Shown here: one piece after another, positions 1 through 11,087 of the stretch | How positions within the stretch are numbered: position 1 is the first letter of the stretch | Layout of the letters: each line of letters opens with the position of its first letter | NCBI GenBank assembly: GCA_900708905.1 | Contig: CAADRB010000017.1 | Location: forward strand, 1,035,982-1,099,981 | DNA length: 64,000 nt | From: Hymenolepis diminuta | Taxonomy: Eukaryota > Platyhelminthes > Cestoda > Cyclophyllidea > Hymenolepididae | Reading direction: 5' to 3' | Made by a program: the position numbers and the translations under genes | The notes under the pieces: generated by a model | The model's database searches: none | Told to the model about the DNA's origin: nothing | Seen by the model: only the letters and a program-made list of their open reading frames with translations

Positions 1-417
1 GATAATCGATAAATGACAGCTGGCCCCCTCCCCCCCAGAAAAAAATTATTTTCAACATTTTTGTTAATTTATTCCAAGGATAGAATATTTAAATGAACAG
101 TGCGTTAAAACGCAATTTCAATTTTTTTTTCCTTGTTAGAATATTTTGCAGAAATCGGAAATGGTGAAATAATCGGCTTTTGTATTTTACGATCCTTTCT
201 ATTTCCGGTAAAATAGGTCTCTTTGCATTACATATAAATTATTTAATTAATATACTGATGTATTATATTTTAAAATCTCTACATCATAGTTTTGGCATAA
301 ATTATAATGTTCACAGCAAACTTCTTCTCGAAATCAGAGAGTGTAATCTAAATTGATTTTTATTTTATATTTAATTTCAATAATTATATCAGATAACAAT
401 TGTATTTGACTTACATT
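1..417. other. Non-coding, AT-rich left edge
   Basis: Begins with a short C-run near 24-38 followed by an A-run, then ordinary AT-rich sequence. No open frame, RNA gene or recognisable repeat is seen here. Confidence 0.6.
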
Positions 418-642
418 TTAGAAAAACTTATCTTTCATCATTTGGGGTCTGATTTGAGACCGAACCGTACAACCGTTTGCGACTAGTTGCCGATTTTGAG
501 GCACATTGTTGCGCTCCAATTGTAGTACTACTGGCAGTAGTAGTAATGCTACCAGATTAACATTGAAGAAGCAAGTTAAGTCGCCGGCAAAGGTGGCACA
601 ACGCAAAAGTAGTTGGGAGGTCATCTCAATTTGTTGCTGCAA
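418..642 (-). other. Compositionally coding-like island, possible exon of unknown gene
   Basis: This island is richer in G+C and more codon-like than its surroundings. On the minus strand a good acceptor (pyrimidine tract ending GATTGCAG, about 647-654) leads into an open frame of about 75 codons starting QQQIEMTSQ and ending MMKDKFF, with a possible GTAAGT donor just beyond the stop near 410-416. On the plus strand a Ser/Asn/Lys-rich frame is also open across 505-650 (for example KKQVKSPAKVAQRKSSW). Neither translation matches a family I recognise, so strand and reality are unresolved. It could be a terminal exon of a gene lying off the left edge. Confidence 0.2.
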
Positions 643-1074
643 TCTTTGAATATAGCTCTATTGAGACTAGTGTTACGTCAGCGCTATATTATATACTTAT
701 GTAATTTTTGGAGTCATACATTATAATATTATAGGATCATATTACTTATTAGTAACAAGAGTGATGGGGAAGCAGTTTCGCAGTTTTTTTGAATTTAACT
801 GTAATTGTCTATATTTAAATTTCCCAGATCTTAATCAAGCTACAGCTACCTATAACTTATTAACTTTCATAAATTAAGACAAACAACTGTACAGTACTGA
901 CTTCTAAAAGTGTTATTATCTCATCTGCATCAATGGCAAGCTGACGTTGGCCAGGTCAACTATCGTAATTTGCATCGATTAAAAATATAGCGACCCTATT
1001 TTCTTTCCATGTTGTCTACCAGGTCCATTTAGGAAAGCGTTTTCCAACATTCATCGTGGGTAAAAAGAGAGTAT

Positions 1075-1250
1075 TATGGAGCCTCCCTGGTGAGTAACTC
1101 AAATTCCACCTCACCTTTTATAAACCAGACTTAAAGAGTGCGGATGGTCATTTCGTTCGCGGGATTTGTACTGATAGATATTTAACCTATGACCTCTGAC
1201 TTTGCAGACGAGTATGTTAATCGCTGCAACATCGATGCACACTTCTACCC
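1075..1250 (-). repeat. SINE-like (tRNA-related) copy, degraded
   Basis: Read on the minus strand, about 1230-1180 gives a core of GCAGCGATTAACATACTCGT followed by CTGCAAAGTCAGAGGTCATA. This matches the heads of the copies at 18.6, 26.5, 39.1 and 40.3 kb. The downstream part contains the CATCCGCA-like tail element. Heavily mutated; the ends are approximate. Confidence 0.5.
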
Positions 1251-3104
1251 ACATATAATTCGATGAGTTCAGTATGCGAAAACTTTTTAATAACTAAACT
1301 GAATAATCTTGTTTATTTTATCTCCTTTTTAATTATGGTTTGAGATTAGACGTGAATGCAAATCTTGATCGAAAATGTATGTGGTTCAGTACCAATAGAA
1401 TAAATGAGAACTTTTTAAAATAAAATATCAAATAAACAATTGATTTACTTGTTAGTATTTATTAATCAGGGATGGTCGTTTTAATTACGCAATACTACTA
1501 GGTTGACCTAAAGTGACTTAGTCTAAGGATTAAGTTTCCATAATGACGGTAATTAAGTCGGGCAGGAACGATAATCTAGAAGCTAAAAATAGATTATAAC
1601 AGCCGGGAATTTATGCTACTCCCTCAGAGGATAATCGTAAAAAAATATTTACATTTGATTAATGTATAATATAAAAATAAGTGAATAAACAATTAAACGC
1701 TACATTATGATTGACTTAGGATGGGCATCATTAAAAACAACTTGGCAAGCTCTGTGAGTGAAGGATACAAAGACTCAGATTGCATTTACTTTATAAGTAT
1801 TTAACGCCACCAAAATAAGAATTGTAGGTTCTAGAGATTCTACTTTGAAAATTAGGGAAATAATACGAATAAACATCATATTGAAGCTTGATAATTTTGT
1901 AAAGTAGGGCTCTTTCACGCCGTTGTAAAGGTAGTAAGTCTAGTTTCCGCCGTTACGATTTATGTGGCCTCAAGATATTGAAGGGCCACAATTGGCTCAG
2001 ACCTGGAGAGAGATAAAACAGAAGTGCAGTTACCCCAGGACTTTATTAATTCACCAAAGACTGTATAACTGAATACAAATCGTCTTCATATAATTTATTT
2101 TGAAGGTTAAAACGTCTCCAGATGATAACAGTTCATGTTCCGATTAATTGTCAAGCTATCAAGAGCGGCGTGCGCATGCATATTGATAAAGCTGATGACC
2201 GACTTATAGACCATTTGCGGAAATTGATCGCCTTGAGATAAAAAATCAGCTCTACAACCTGAGCTTTGTCTGTCAGCGTTCTAACCGATAAATTATTTAA
2301 GTGTTCTTTCCTGAATGGGAACTGGTCAAACAGGACCTGATGGCCAGAGAATATGGGCATTTCAGATACAAGCATAATCGATCTGCCTTAACTTCCCTTA
2401 TTATTTTGAAGATATCCAGATAGGGTTATTAGTTCTCCGTTTTTCTTAGTCGTCTTACCGATACGCTGCTTTATAAATACTAAAATTATACGAAGATCAT
2501 TTTCAAACTCCTATTTTATTTGTATATTAAATTGCGAATCTCACGGGATAATCAGTATTAACCGAGGTGTATCTCCATTGGAGGATCTCTAATTCGAGAG
2601 TTTTAACCTCAAAAGCATGTGCATTGATCTCGAGGTCACCTTTAATTAGTGCATCTGCCTAGAGGAAAGGTTTCTTAAATAGAGGATTTCTGTGATAAGA
2701 TAATGTGAATTGAAGTCAAACCTTGGAAAATAATAACAAATTCATACATTCTTCTGAACGTTGTCATTAAGATAGGTGAATAATTCTTGTAAGAAACGGG
2801 AAATCTTTATCCTAAATGGAATATGTGAGTGGAAAATATATTCGAGTGGAAAAAGCGGTATCTTCAGTGTTTTCATTCACTTCTTCATATCGAGAAGTAT
2901 ATCACTGCTAATCGTTTTGTAGCTATGGTATTCAGACTCTTAGTGTCTGGTCATATGATAAACGCTCTTTGAGACAACAAGCTGAATATGACTGACTTCT
3001 CCCTATCGTAAAGAATATCAAAATAATTGTCATTCACACAATATACCATGATGTGATCCAGTCAGGACGTGCTCCCTCTGGGTATTTTGGACCTTAATAC
3101 GTAA

Positions 3105-3165
3105 ACTATTACGGTGCCGATCTGCGAAGTCAGAGGTTATGAGTTAAACGTACTTTACTCAAGCA
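3105..3165 (+). repeat. SINE-like head fragment
   Basis: The core GATCTGCGAAGTCAGAGGTT at about 3119-3138 is nearly the same as the tRNA-like head of the copies at 18.6 kb and 26.5 kb. Only the head is recognisable; the 3' part seems lost. Confidence 0.4.
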
Positions 3166-4794
3166 ATTTGAGTAAATAACTAAATAATTCGCAGATGAAA
3201 GAATCTTCATAGTTATACTAAACATGACGATCTGTGTCTATCCGTCTTCTCGATGTATTTGAAAAATACCATTATTATCGGAAATTATCAACGAAAATCT
3301 CTAAGAAAAAGAGCTAAGTGAAATGAAAACAGTATGAACCGAGGTTGCCATTAATTTACTTTATGGTCTTCTTGATGCTTGATATCTAGTTCATCTGAAT
3401 AATTCCTAAAATTTTGAAAATTTTGTTTATATTTATGCCTTCTTAAAATGCGCCGAATGAATAAGAGATCAAAATTGTCGTATTGCAAGTTCAAGCTTGC
3501 TTGATTTATTGGTTGGTTGAATGAAGCTGACATTTCTAGGTCATTGCTATGCCTGCAGAGACATAAATAAAAATACTGTACCATTTTAAGTAAGGTTGGG
3601 TAAGGCTTGCTTAAAAATTCTCATGTAATTCATTTTTTCATTTACTGACTAGATTTGACATTAAATGGGGTAGTAGAAATGAGAATACTGTTGAAATGGT
3701 GTTTCAAGTGCTTGCAGAAAAATGAATTTTTGATAAATTATTTATCAAACAAAACATGCAGAAAGTTTGATCCCTGTGGTACGTTATGAGATTATTATTG
3801 TCTGAAACGACACACAGAAGCATTGCAATTAATTTCTTTCTCCCTACATATCCTCTTTATAAATATCATGCAATCTCTTACGACAGGAGCAACACTATGA
3901 GGAATATCATTGACAAATGCATAGTGAATGGATATTTAGACAATCACACTTCATTTTTCTTTATCGCCTTCAGATTTCCGCTGAATTACTTCAATTTTTA
4001 TATCGATTATACATCCCTTTGTTGACGTGGAGAAGAGAAAGGCTGTTTATTTATTAATAAAATATAAGGGCCTTGTTGAGCAAGAGTACCAAGGTAAGAC
4101 AGAGATAGTTTGCTAAGTTATTCATCTCCCTTTACTATAAGATAAGAAGGTAGGAAATATGTTTATTACAATAGAATAGAGAGATACCGTCAATCCCGTA
4201 TTTAGTGCAAAAAATACGACTAAGCAGTACTGCAAAACTCAAAATATGGAAATTAGATCATGGGGAGAAGAGCCGTGGAATGAGTCAGTGAAAGAACAAA
4301 GTGCGCAATTCTAATAGTTGCTTCTTTCACTTTAAAGTATACACTCCTCTAGCTTCGGTAAAAGTAATATTGAAATCTATACATCCCTCAACCGATTCTT
4401 TGACATAATTATTAAGTGATCACATTTTATCCCATTGAACTTAAAAATAAATTATTCAAGCCCAGTACCTTCTTGGGAGGTATGATACAAAGAATAAAAA
4501 TTCTTCCTTTACTATGAAGAATAAAAACATGCCATTGGAGTGATATTCACTTGCCCTTTGTGACGATTATCATAGGCAGGCGCAATTTTCTGTTAGCAAT
4601 CTTATAAAGAATAATACGCCTAACTTTTTTGCTTTCTGTTAATTACATTACATTAGCAAGTTTGAAGATGTTCAAAGTTAGACAAACCTACTCTGCAATA
4701 TTTTCATATTTTACAACCAACAGATAAGATAAGATTTTAGAAATATGAGGAAAAAACATCTTTGCTTGGCTCATTTAATAAATGAATAGAGTTG

Positions 4795-4900
4795 TTATTG
4801 CCAAGCTCTCAATTAAGTCAACTGGTCAATAAATTTCTAATATCGTGGAAATTACGGATGAAATCACAAATTTTTGTGAAACTTTGGGTTATCCCTTATG
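4795..4900 (-). repeat. TTGACCAG-family dispersed repeat, copy 1
   Basis: On the minus strand this reads ...CCACGATATTAGAAATTTATTGACCAGTTGACTTAATTGAG (shown here only as its key blocks CACGATATT, TTGACCAG and TTGACTTAATTGAG). The same ordered blocks occur at 25.2-25.35, 30.48-30.6 and 52.76-52.88 kb. It is non-coding, and what kind of element this family is remains unclear. Confidence 0.4.
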
Positions 4901-5175
4901 AGAAGGCAATCAATATAATGCATCCAAAATTATGATAGATTAAGACCTCTGATACTCTGACTCAGTTGTCTACTTCCAATTGATCCCCTTACCCTGATTC
5001 ATTCCTTAGTGGACTGTTTTGTTAGTCCACCTGTTCCACCTACACCGGCTTTTTATGCCATGAGCAGCAGCAATTATAAGCGGTGTATGTATCCTTCTCC
5101 CAGGCTATTACTACATCCTATTTCTGTGTTGGCAATAACGAGATAAGGGATTGACCTTTTACAAGATTACTACTT

Positions 5176-5400
5176 CATATTTATAAGCTCTACAAGCCCT
5201 CTATGTGTATTTTGAATTTTATTACCAGGAGGCTTACGCATGCTATGCAGATAGGTAAAACTGCTACGCCTTACGTACTTTCGCATCCGCTTCTTTTTCT
5301 ACAGCATTACAATACGGGTAGCTCCTACTGAGTCACCTATTGTTGTATAGAAGGGTAAGTGCTCAAGGGTCATCTAGGTGTTGGAGATATAAGTAACACC
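5176..5400 (+). repeat. Three-copy dispersed repeat, copy A1
   Basis: About 220 bp sharing ordered blocks with 6186-6410 and 7930-8160: a CTCTACAAGCC-type start, a TTTCG/CATC segment, a pyrimidine run CTTTTTCTACAGCAT, then GTAGCTCCTACTGAG, and a GTAAGTGCT-type end. Divergence between copies is high, so the family is old. No open frame crosses it. Confidence 0.45.
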
Positions 5401-6185
5401 TATCAGCTAAAAGAAGCCAATCACGGCATCAGTGATCCAGGAGATTAAGTCGAGAATAAAGCAGTATTTTTTAAACAGTAATAATTAGAAATTGAGAGGG
5501 AACGCGTTGGGGATAAAATGGAGAAAGTAGAATAGGATAAAAGTTGACCTTGTAAACGACGTGTCGTTATATTTTACAGGCTAAAATTGGCGAGTACAAG
5601 TCGCTGATCAAGATTCTTCAACCAGAACGTTTGAAAACAGCTGAAACAAGTGCGAAAACGAAGACGTAATTTGTTATCAAAACAAATTACATCAATATTA
5701 CTTGAAAAATTTCGAGGAATTTTCGGTGAATCCCTCAATTCATGACTTATCCTTTCTTTTCTCTATCCCTTTTGTCTTTACGTTAGCAGATGAATAATCA
5801 TAAATGAAGTATTCTAAGAGGCTTTTTGATTGAAAATAATATCTGGGCGAAAGAGAAATCAAATCATCACTAGCTGCTATTTCAAAAGTTTGTGCAATTC
5901 AGAATATACGATTTCCAGTATGTAGTTGTATCCTTAGTACTTTCTCAGTGATAGCAAATCCAACTTCACCTTTTCAGAAACTGTCGTAATATGCTTTTGT
6001 CACGCGGGTAATCAATTGTATTAGGATAAAAACTTCAACTCTCGACCTGTTATAGAGCATTTGAAAATGATAACCCAATTTTGTAAATCTCTTTTGCATA
6101 TCAATGGTTAATGAAAGATTCTCAAAAAGAAGCGTAGTATACTTTCCTCGACTTGAACAATGTCTTCGTTTTGAATTACTATTTC

Positions 6186-6410
6186 ATTTATAGGCTCTAC
6201 AGGCCTCCACATGTCTTGCAGTTTTGCTATTAGAACGCAAACATGCTATCTGTGAGAAAGCGGACAAGCAGTCAAAACAGCTACACCTAGAATACCTTCG
6301 TATATTACTCTCTTTCTCTCTTCAGCATCGTACAAAAGGCAGTTCCTACTGAGCCGAGTTAACCGAATAGGTTGTTATTTCTCCCCATTAAATATATGTC
6401 GGTGAAAGTG
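6186..6410 (+). repeat. Three-copy dispersed repeat, copy A2
   Basis: Carries CTCTACAGGCCTCCACATG, then CTTTCTCTCTTCAGCATCGT, then GGCAGTTCCTACTGAGCC, in the same order as copies A1 and A3. The TTTCTCTCTTCAG block resembles a splice acceptor, but no open frame follows it. Confidence 0.45.
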
Positions 6411-7929
6411 TTGTACTCTAAAGTGGAGTGGAAAAATTCTTTTTGGCAGGATTGACTCAAATATCTATAAATAAATAGCTGAAAGGAAGATTCTTATCAA
6501 GAGATATAACTTTCCTCCTGGGATAGATATTGGAAAATATTTTTTAACAAAATATCTTAATCCAATTAGATTATCCGTATGAAAACTAGTTTCCCTTTAA
6601 TTCTCGATTATTATCGTTTTGTCAACTATTTTCTTTGTGTTTCGTTCTTGTGTTCTTCCATTCGGTTACACGCAATTGCAGCCATCGTTTGCGCTATACG
6701 CATTTCTTTTCTTTTGATTTGGGCGTATTATTCTACCCTCTTCCAAACACTAGTAATGTATAGACCGAAAATTAGTGACCTTGAGTTAAAGTATGCGTTC
6801 TAGTACTAATACAAATACACTTTTCACTTTCTTTAGCCACTACGTATCTGTTGTCATGGAATATGGAGATGCCATAATAGAGATCACAACTGTTGATTTC
6901 TTAAAGTACCACCTAACATTTTAGATTAATCTGAAGTAACGTTGTTACTTTAGTTAACACTAAATGAACTCCTTTTAGCTCTTTTGCGTTAAAAACATTT
7001 TGGCTGTCCTTGGCTTTTAGAAGGGACTGATGTATCGAGATGATACAACCATCAGTCTCTCAATCACTCATACTGTGGATATGAATCTAGGCGTTGCGTT
7101 TTTCCTACTGTGAGTAATAAGTTAAGATCATCCTTAATGGAGTTCATTGTAAATTGAAGCCATAACCTTAGTTAAATTAGCTCATTAAATACCTTCTGGG
7201 AAATATTTGCTCTGCTGCCCCGAATTAACATGTCCTGACCTTTCTAACCTAATATTACCCAGTGGATATGTTTGGGGTTCCCATGCTCACCCATCTTTAA
7301 ATGGCTAAACGTTGCATGTGATTTCATATTTCATAATAAAATTACCAAAAAAGCAAAAGATGACCTGCCATCTAGTGCCCAATAGACATGGGAAAAAAGA
7401 ATGATTGTGAAATCACATGAAATCAGAATCTTCCATATGGAAAAGAGGATGACGAAGAGAAAAGTCTGATCGAATCTCAAAGAGAAAAAACAGTTCACCT
7501 GTTGATTCTAAAGCCTAAACCCCCCGACTCCCCCAGCCCTGCTGTCCCTACTCCTCCTTAAAGTAGAAATATTTTCACTTCGCACATGTTTGGATAATTC
7601 CACGCGAATACATTTTGTAAACTAAATAAATAACAAACGTGATTTAATATTTAATATTCCAGATCAGGTAGTTATTTTCCACATCTTGCCAAGAGTGTGT
7701 AATAGTAGTGAAAGGAAGTTTCCCAATCGCAAGGGTAGATTTCCCTTTTCGTGATAGAAGGCGAAATAAATTTTGCATTATAATTTATTATAAATAGATC
7801 TTAAAGATCTTTATTCTTTACTATCTTATGAGTACCACGTCTGGCTTATCTTTTATTTTCACATCTCGGTGACGCAAATCTCAATAAGTCTGTAAACGCT
7901 ACGCTAGGAGGATTTAAATTGTGACCCTA
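6411..7929. other. Non-coding interval between repeat copies
   Basis: The only open frame of note (6579-6803, plus) is a hydrophobic low-complexity stretch expected from T-rich DNA. A C-rich tract lies at about 7517-7560. I see no gene here. Confidence 0.5.
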
Positions 7930-8160
7930 GAAAATAGAGTATGCTGCAACATCATCCTATAAGGCAGACAAGTAGGTTGGTAAAATGTTTACGCCTTTCA
8001 CACTTTTGCATTAACTCTTTCTTTCTCTGTACAGCAACGCACGAGAGAGGGAGTTGCTGCTGAGCCAAGCCTAGTGAAAACAGAAGCTTCGATGACTGTT
8101 CTTTTTACTATTTGTTGGTGAGTGCACCGTAAAAATTTCAGCTAGCCCGAGGTATTTTTT
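7930..8160 (+). repeat. Three-copy dispersed repeat, copy A3
   Basis: Contains CTTTCTTTCTCTGTACAGCA, then GAGGGAGTTGCTGCTGAGCC, then TTGGTGAGTGCACC, aligning with copies A1 and A2. This is the clearest of the three in the pyrimidine-rich central block. Confidence 0.45.
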
Positions 8161-10832
8161 TAAGGAAAATCAATTGAAATATTGAAACAAATACCTAAGA
8201 TGCAAATAAACGGGAAGATCCCATCTTAGAAGAGAAATCAAGTCAAATTTCTCCAAAATTCCAAAGATTGGAAGAGACTTCGATTGTTATTAAATATACA
8301 GTGTGATCATCCATACTACCTTACCCATATCACAGATTTATTTCACCTTAGCTGCCTTCTTATTGCTAAATGATCGAAGGCAAATCCAATCCAATATTAA
8401 GCGAAAATAACATACAATGAGCTGGGTAAGTCTTTAAAGACTTGAATTTGCCTACATAAGCTAGTGTACCGTTCTCAGTGAGTACATTTAGTAACTTTAA
8501 TACCTATCAAAGTTACCTCTGGACTAACAATCATTGCTTATCCGTTTCCTCAATCTATTGAGCTCTCCTTTACCTTTATCCTTACACCTGCCATTACTTA
8601 TGTCACCCATAGATTTATCAATTATTGGATCTGCAATCCATTTAGACTTAATTCTACTCGATCTGTGTTTTCGCAACTTCCTTCCTACCGGCTACAATAT
8701 ATTCCACCCAAAATTTCCCCGAGAAAATGTTGAAAAAATGTGATACTCTAAGTTTCAGTTGATGACTTCATTTGATCCATATTGGTCCTCGTAACGAAAT
8801 TCATAATAGTACTGTATCGACCACGATTTTGTCAAAAACAATAAATATAAAAACCACTGAACTCGCGTTTTCAAGAGCCTACTTAGCCTATTTCATCTAT
8901 AAAATTTGAATAATTTCTGTTTCCTGATCTTTTATTGGCTAATGACAGACTTGGTCCAGAGTTATTGGATAAGTTCTTTCCAATACAGACTTGGGAAATA
9001 CACAAATATTCAAAATATCCCGTTTATCTAAAGCTAAAGTAATTTTATGTTTTAATTCTTTTATATTGACAGTCATGAAAATTTAAAATTGTGGCAGGTT
9101 AGATGAAAAATTGACCAGCTAACTTAACTCTTTTTCGATTTACCCTGCATAAGCGTCATAATACCTCTCTTAGTATCTAAATCCTATTGGCTCTCCTCTA
9201 CAATATACGCACTAATAAGCTTATGAGGAACCCCCTACCTGAGAAGCGTATATTACTGATGTAAGGAATTCCAAGCATATTTCCCAACTCAGATCCGTTT
9301 CGCACAGTTTGTAGCCTGTGATTCATGTAAGCAACCACTAAACAACATACACACCACTAATCTACCTGGTTAAAATCTAGGGATTTCGTTTTCGTGGAGA
9401 AGAAATATAAAAAATAAAGTTTTTTATATTTTGCACGATTAATACTTATCGTTTCATAGAGATTATTTCAAAGCCACAAAAACCTCAGCTTGAATCACCA
9501 TTGACCAATGGACCAATTTCATTTATTGTGCAAAGAAATACCGTAAATGAAATTAATCTTTCTCGGTTCAAAATGTATCTCCCTTTTATTTTCTCCTGTC
9601 AAAGAATATGTAACCTGAAGGATAACATTGTACAATTTTCCTCTCAAATTTAAAGTTGAAAATTCCTTAAAAATTCATTCTTCAAATCGAATAATAATCT
9701 TCAGAAAAAAAAGGAAAACAAACTCGCTATTCTCATAACTTTTTGGGATCGTTTGCTGCTCCCCTTATTCAGATGCTATTTCATGATTAAAATTTACAAC
9801 CGGGATTACACCTCCACCTCTTCTTTATGTTTCCTCAAAATTGATCGATTATGTAATTCAACGTTGTTGCACTTAATGTAGAGTCCGCTTTCAAGGCCAC
9901 CCTCTTATTGCCAAGGTTTTGAAATTTCAGATTCCGATAAATGTAATATTGACAATTTTTCACCTTTTTCAAGGTAGTCCCAAATTGATAATGCCTCATA
10001 CTAAACAGACACTAGACGTGTTCATTCGCTCTTCGAAACCTAGGCACATTGAGACTAATAGTTAAGTGCTCAAGACAGTAAAAAGCGCTAAATGTAACTG
10101 ACAACAACCTCATGCCTTAGATGGGAACTTTTCGGATCATTTTTAATCAAATGGGACTAGTAATGACCACTATTAAACGATGCCAACGATTAGGAAAGTG
10201 CATTTCGGTTGATGAACGATGTAAGTATTGTTCAGGTCCTAAGTATCAAATAGCTACGGCTTATCGTGGGGAATTTAAACAGTTGCCTATCTCATTTATA
10301 CCACCATAAATCAAAGCAAGCGTTCATGTATGATTTGAACCAGCCGCGAAATCTAGTTTATCAAATAACCATAAGTCGGCCATACTGAAAGGAAAACAAC
10401 AGAATACTAATGTCTATCAACAGTGTATATTTTCTTCCTTTACCAATAATACCGAAATAAATCGGTGGTAAAATCATATATCGGTGGAGGCGGGGTGAGG
10501 AACGGGGCGGGTTGAACTCTAAGAAAAATAGTTGTGGAAAGATGAGACAGGGACACACAGAGACAAAAATCCGAACACACGGCATAATTTTCCAGATGGG
10601 AGCTCATGATGTTGTGATGCTGGGAGACACGTCCGCGCAAAACGGTATTCTCAGAAATAATTATACACGCGGAAAAACAACAGTGAACAAAAATACTTCA
10701 GTATTGGATGATACGAGTGCCTTTTCCCGTGAGAATGTTATATACAAGAGGGAGAGAAAAAGAATGTGTTAAAGGGAGATTTGAGGATGGATAGGGGAAA
10801 ACCTAAATAGTAGACATCGCACACGGCTGTCA
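8161..10832. other. Non-coding, includes probable ASXL 3' flank
   Basis: No supported gene. The part nearest 10.83 kb should contain the 3' UTR of the minus-strand ASXL-like gene. ATTAAA and AATAAA hexamers exist on the minus strand near 10.14 and 9.52 kb, but nothing proves which is used. Plus-strand frames at 10121-10309 and 10512-10772 lack splice context. Confidence 0.45.
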
Positions 10833-11087
10833 TTATTTGGTGGGAGGAGGAGGGGGTTGAAAGAAAGATGCTGGTGGTGCTTGTGATTGGGCTGCTAGAT
10901 TGCTACTGGGGGTTTCGACGACGATATCGGTATTGTTGGCAGTAGTAGTGGTACTGTTGGCAGTAATATTAGTAGCACTAATATGGGTAGGGCGCATATT
11001 GACAGTAATCAACCCATGAGCTGATTGATGAGCAAGGGTACTTGGTGTCACGGCACCCACAAAAGCCGTAGGAGGAGCAGGGCTCAA
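10833..11087 (-). CDS. ASXL-like gene, terminal coding exon
   Basis: The acceptor TTTTCTCTTACAG lies just above 11087 and opens a phase-0 frame starting LSPAPPTAFVGAVTP. It runs through a Thr/Asn-rich stretch to FFQPPPPPTK and a TAA stop at 10833-10835. The phase matches every intact micro-exon and the large exon 17101-18375, which is the main reason for assigning it to the same gene. It encodes 84 low-complexity residues with no zinc-finger cysteines. Confidence 0.6.
   Translation of the reverse strand: MSPAPPTAFVGAVTPSTLAHQSAHGLITVNMRPTHISATNITANSTTTTANNTDIVVETPSSNLAAQSQAPPASFFQPPPPPTK

Larger units (their letters stand above)
643..5170. other. Intergenic, no gene seen
   Basis: All open frames here are under 80 codons with no splice context or family resemblance. 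The stretch contains two SINE-like pieces and one copy of the TTGACCAG repeat family, listed separately; the rest appears to be unannotatable AT-rich DNA. Confidence 0.6.

Noticed and set aside
10512..10772. 86-codon plus-strand open frame
   Set aside because: Lys/Arg/Thr-rich, no splice context, and antisense to the expected ASXL 3' UTR.
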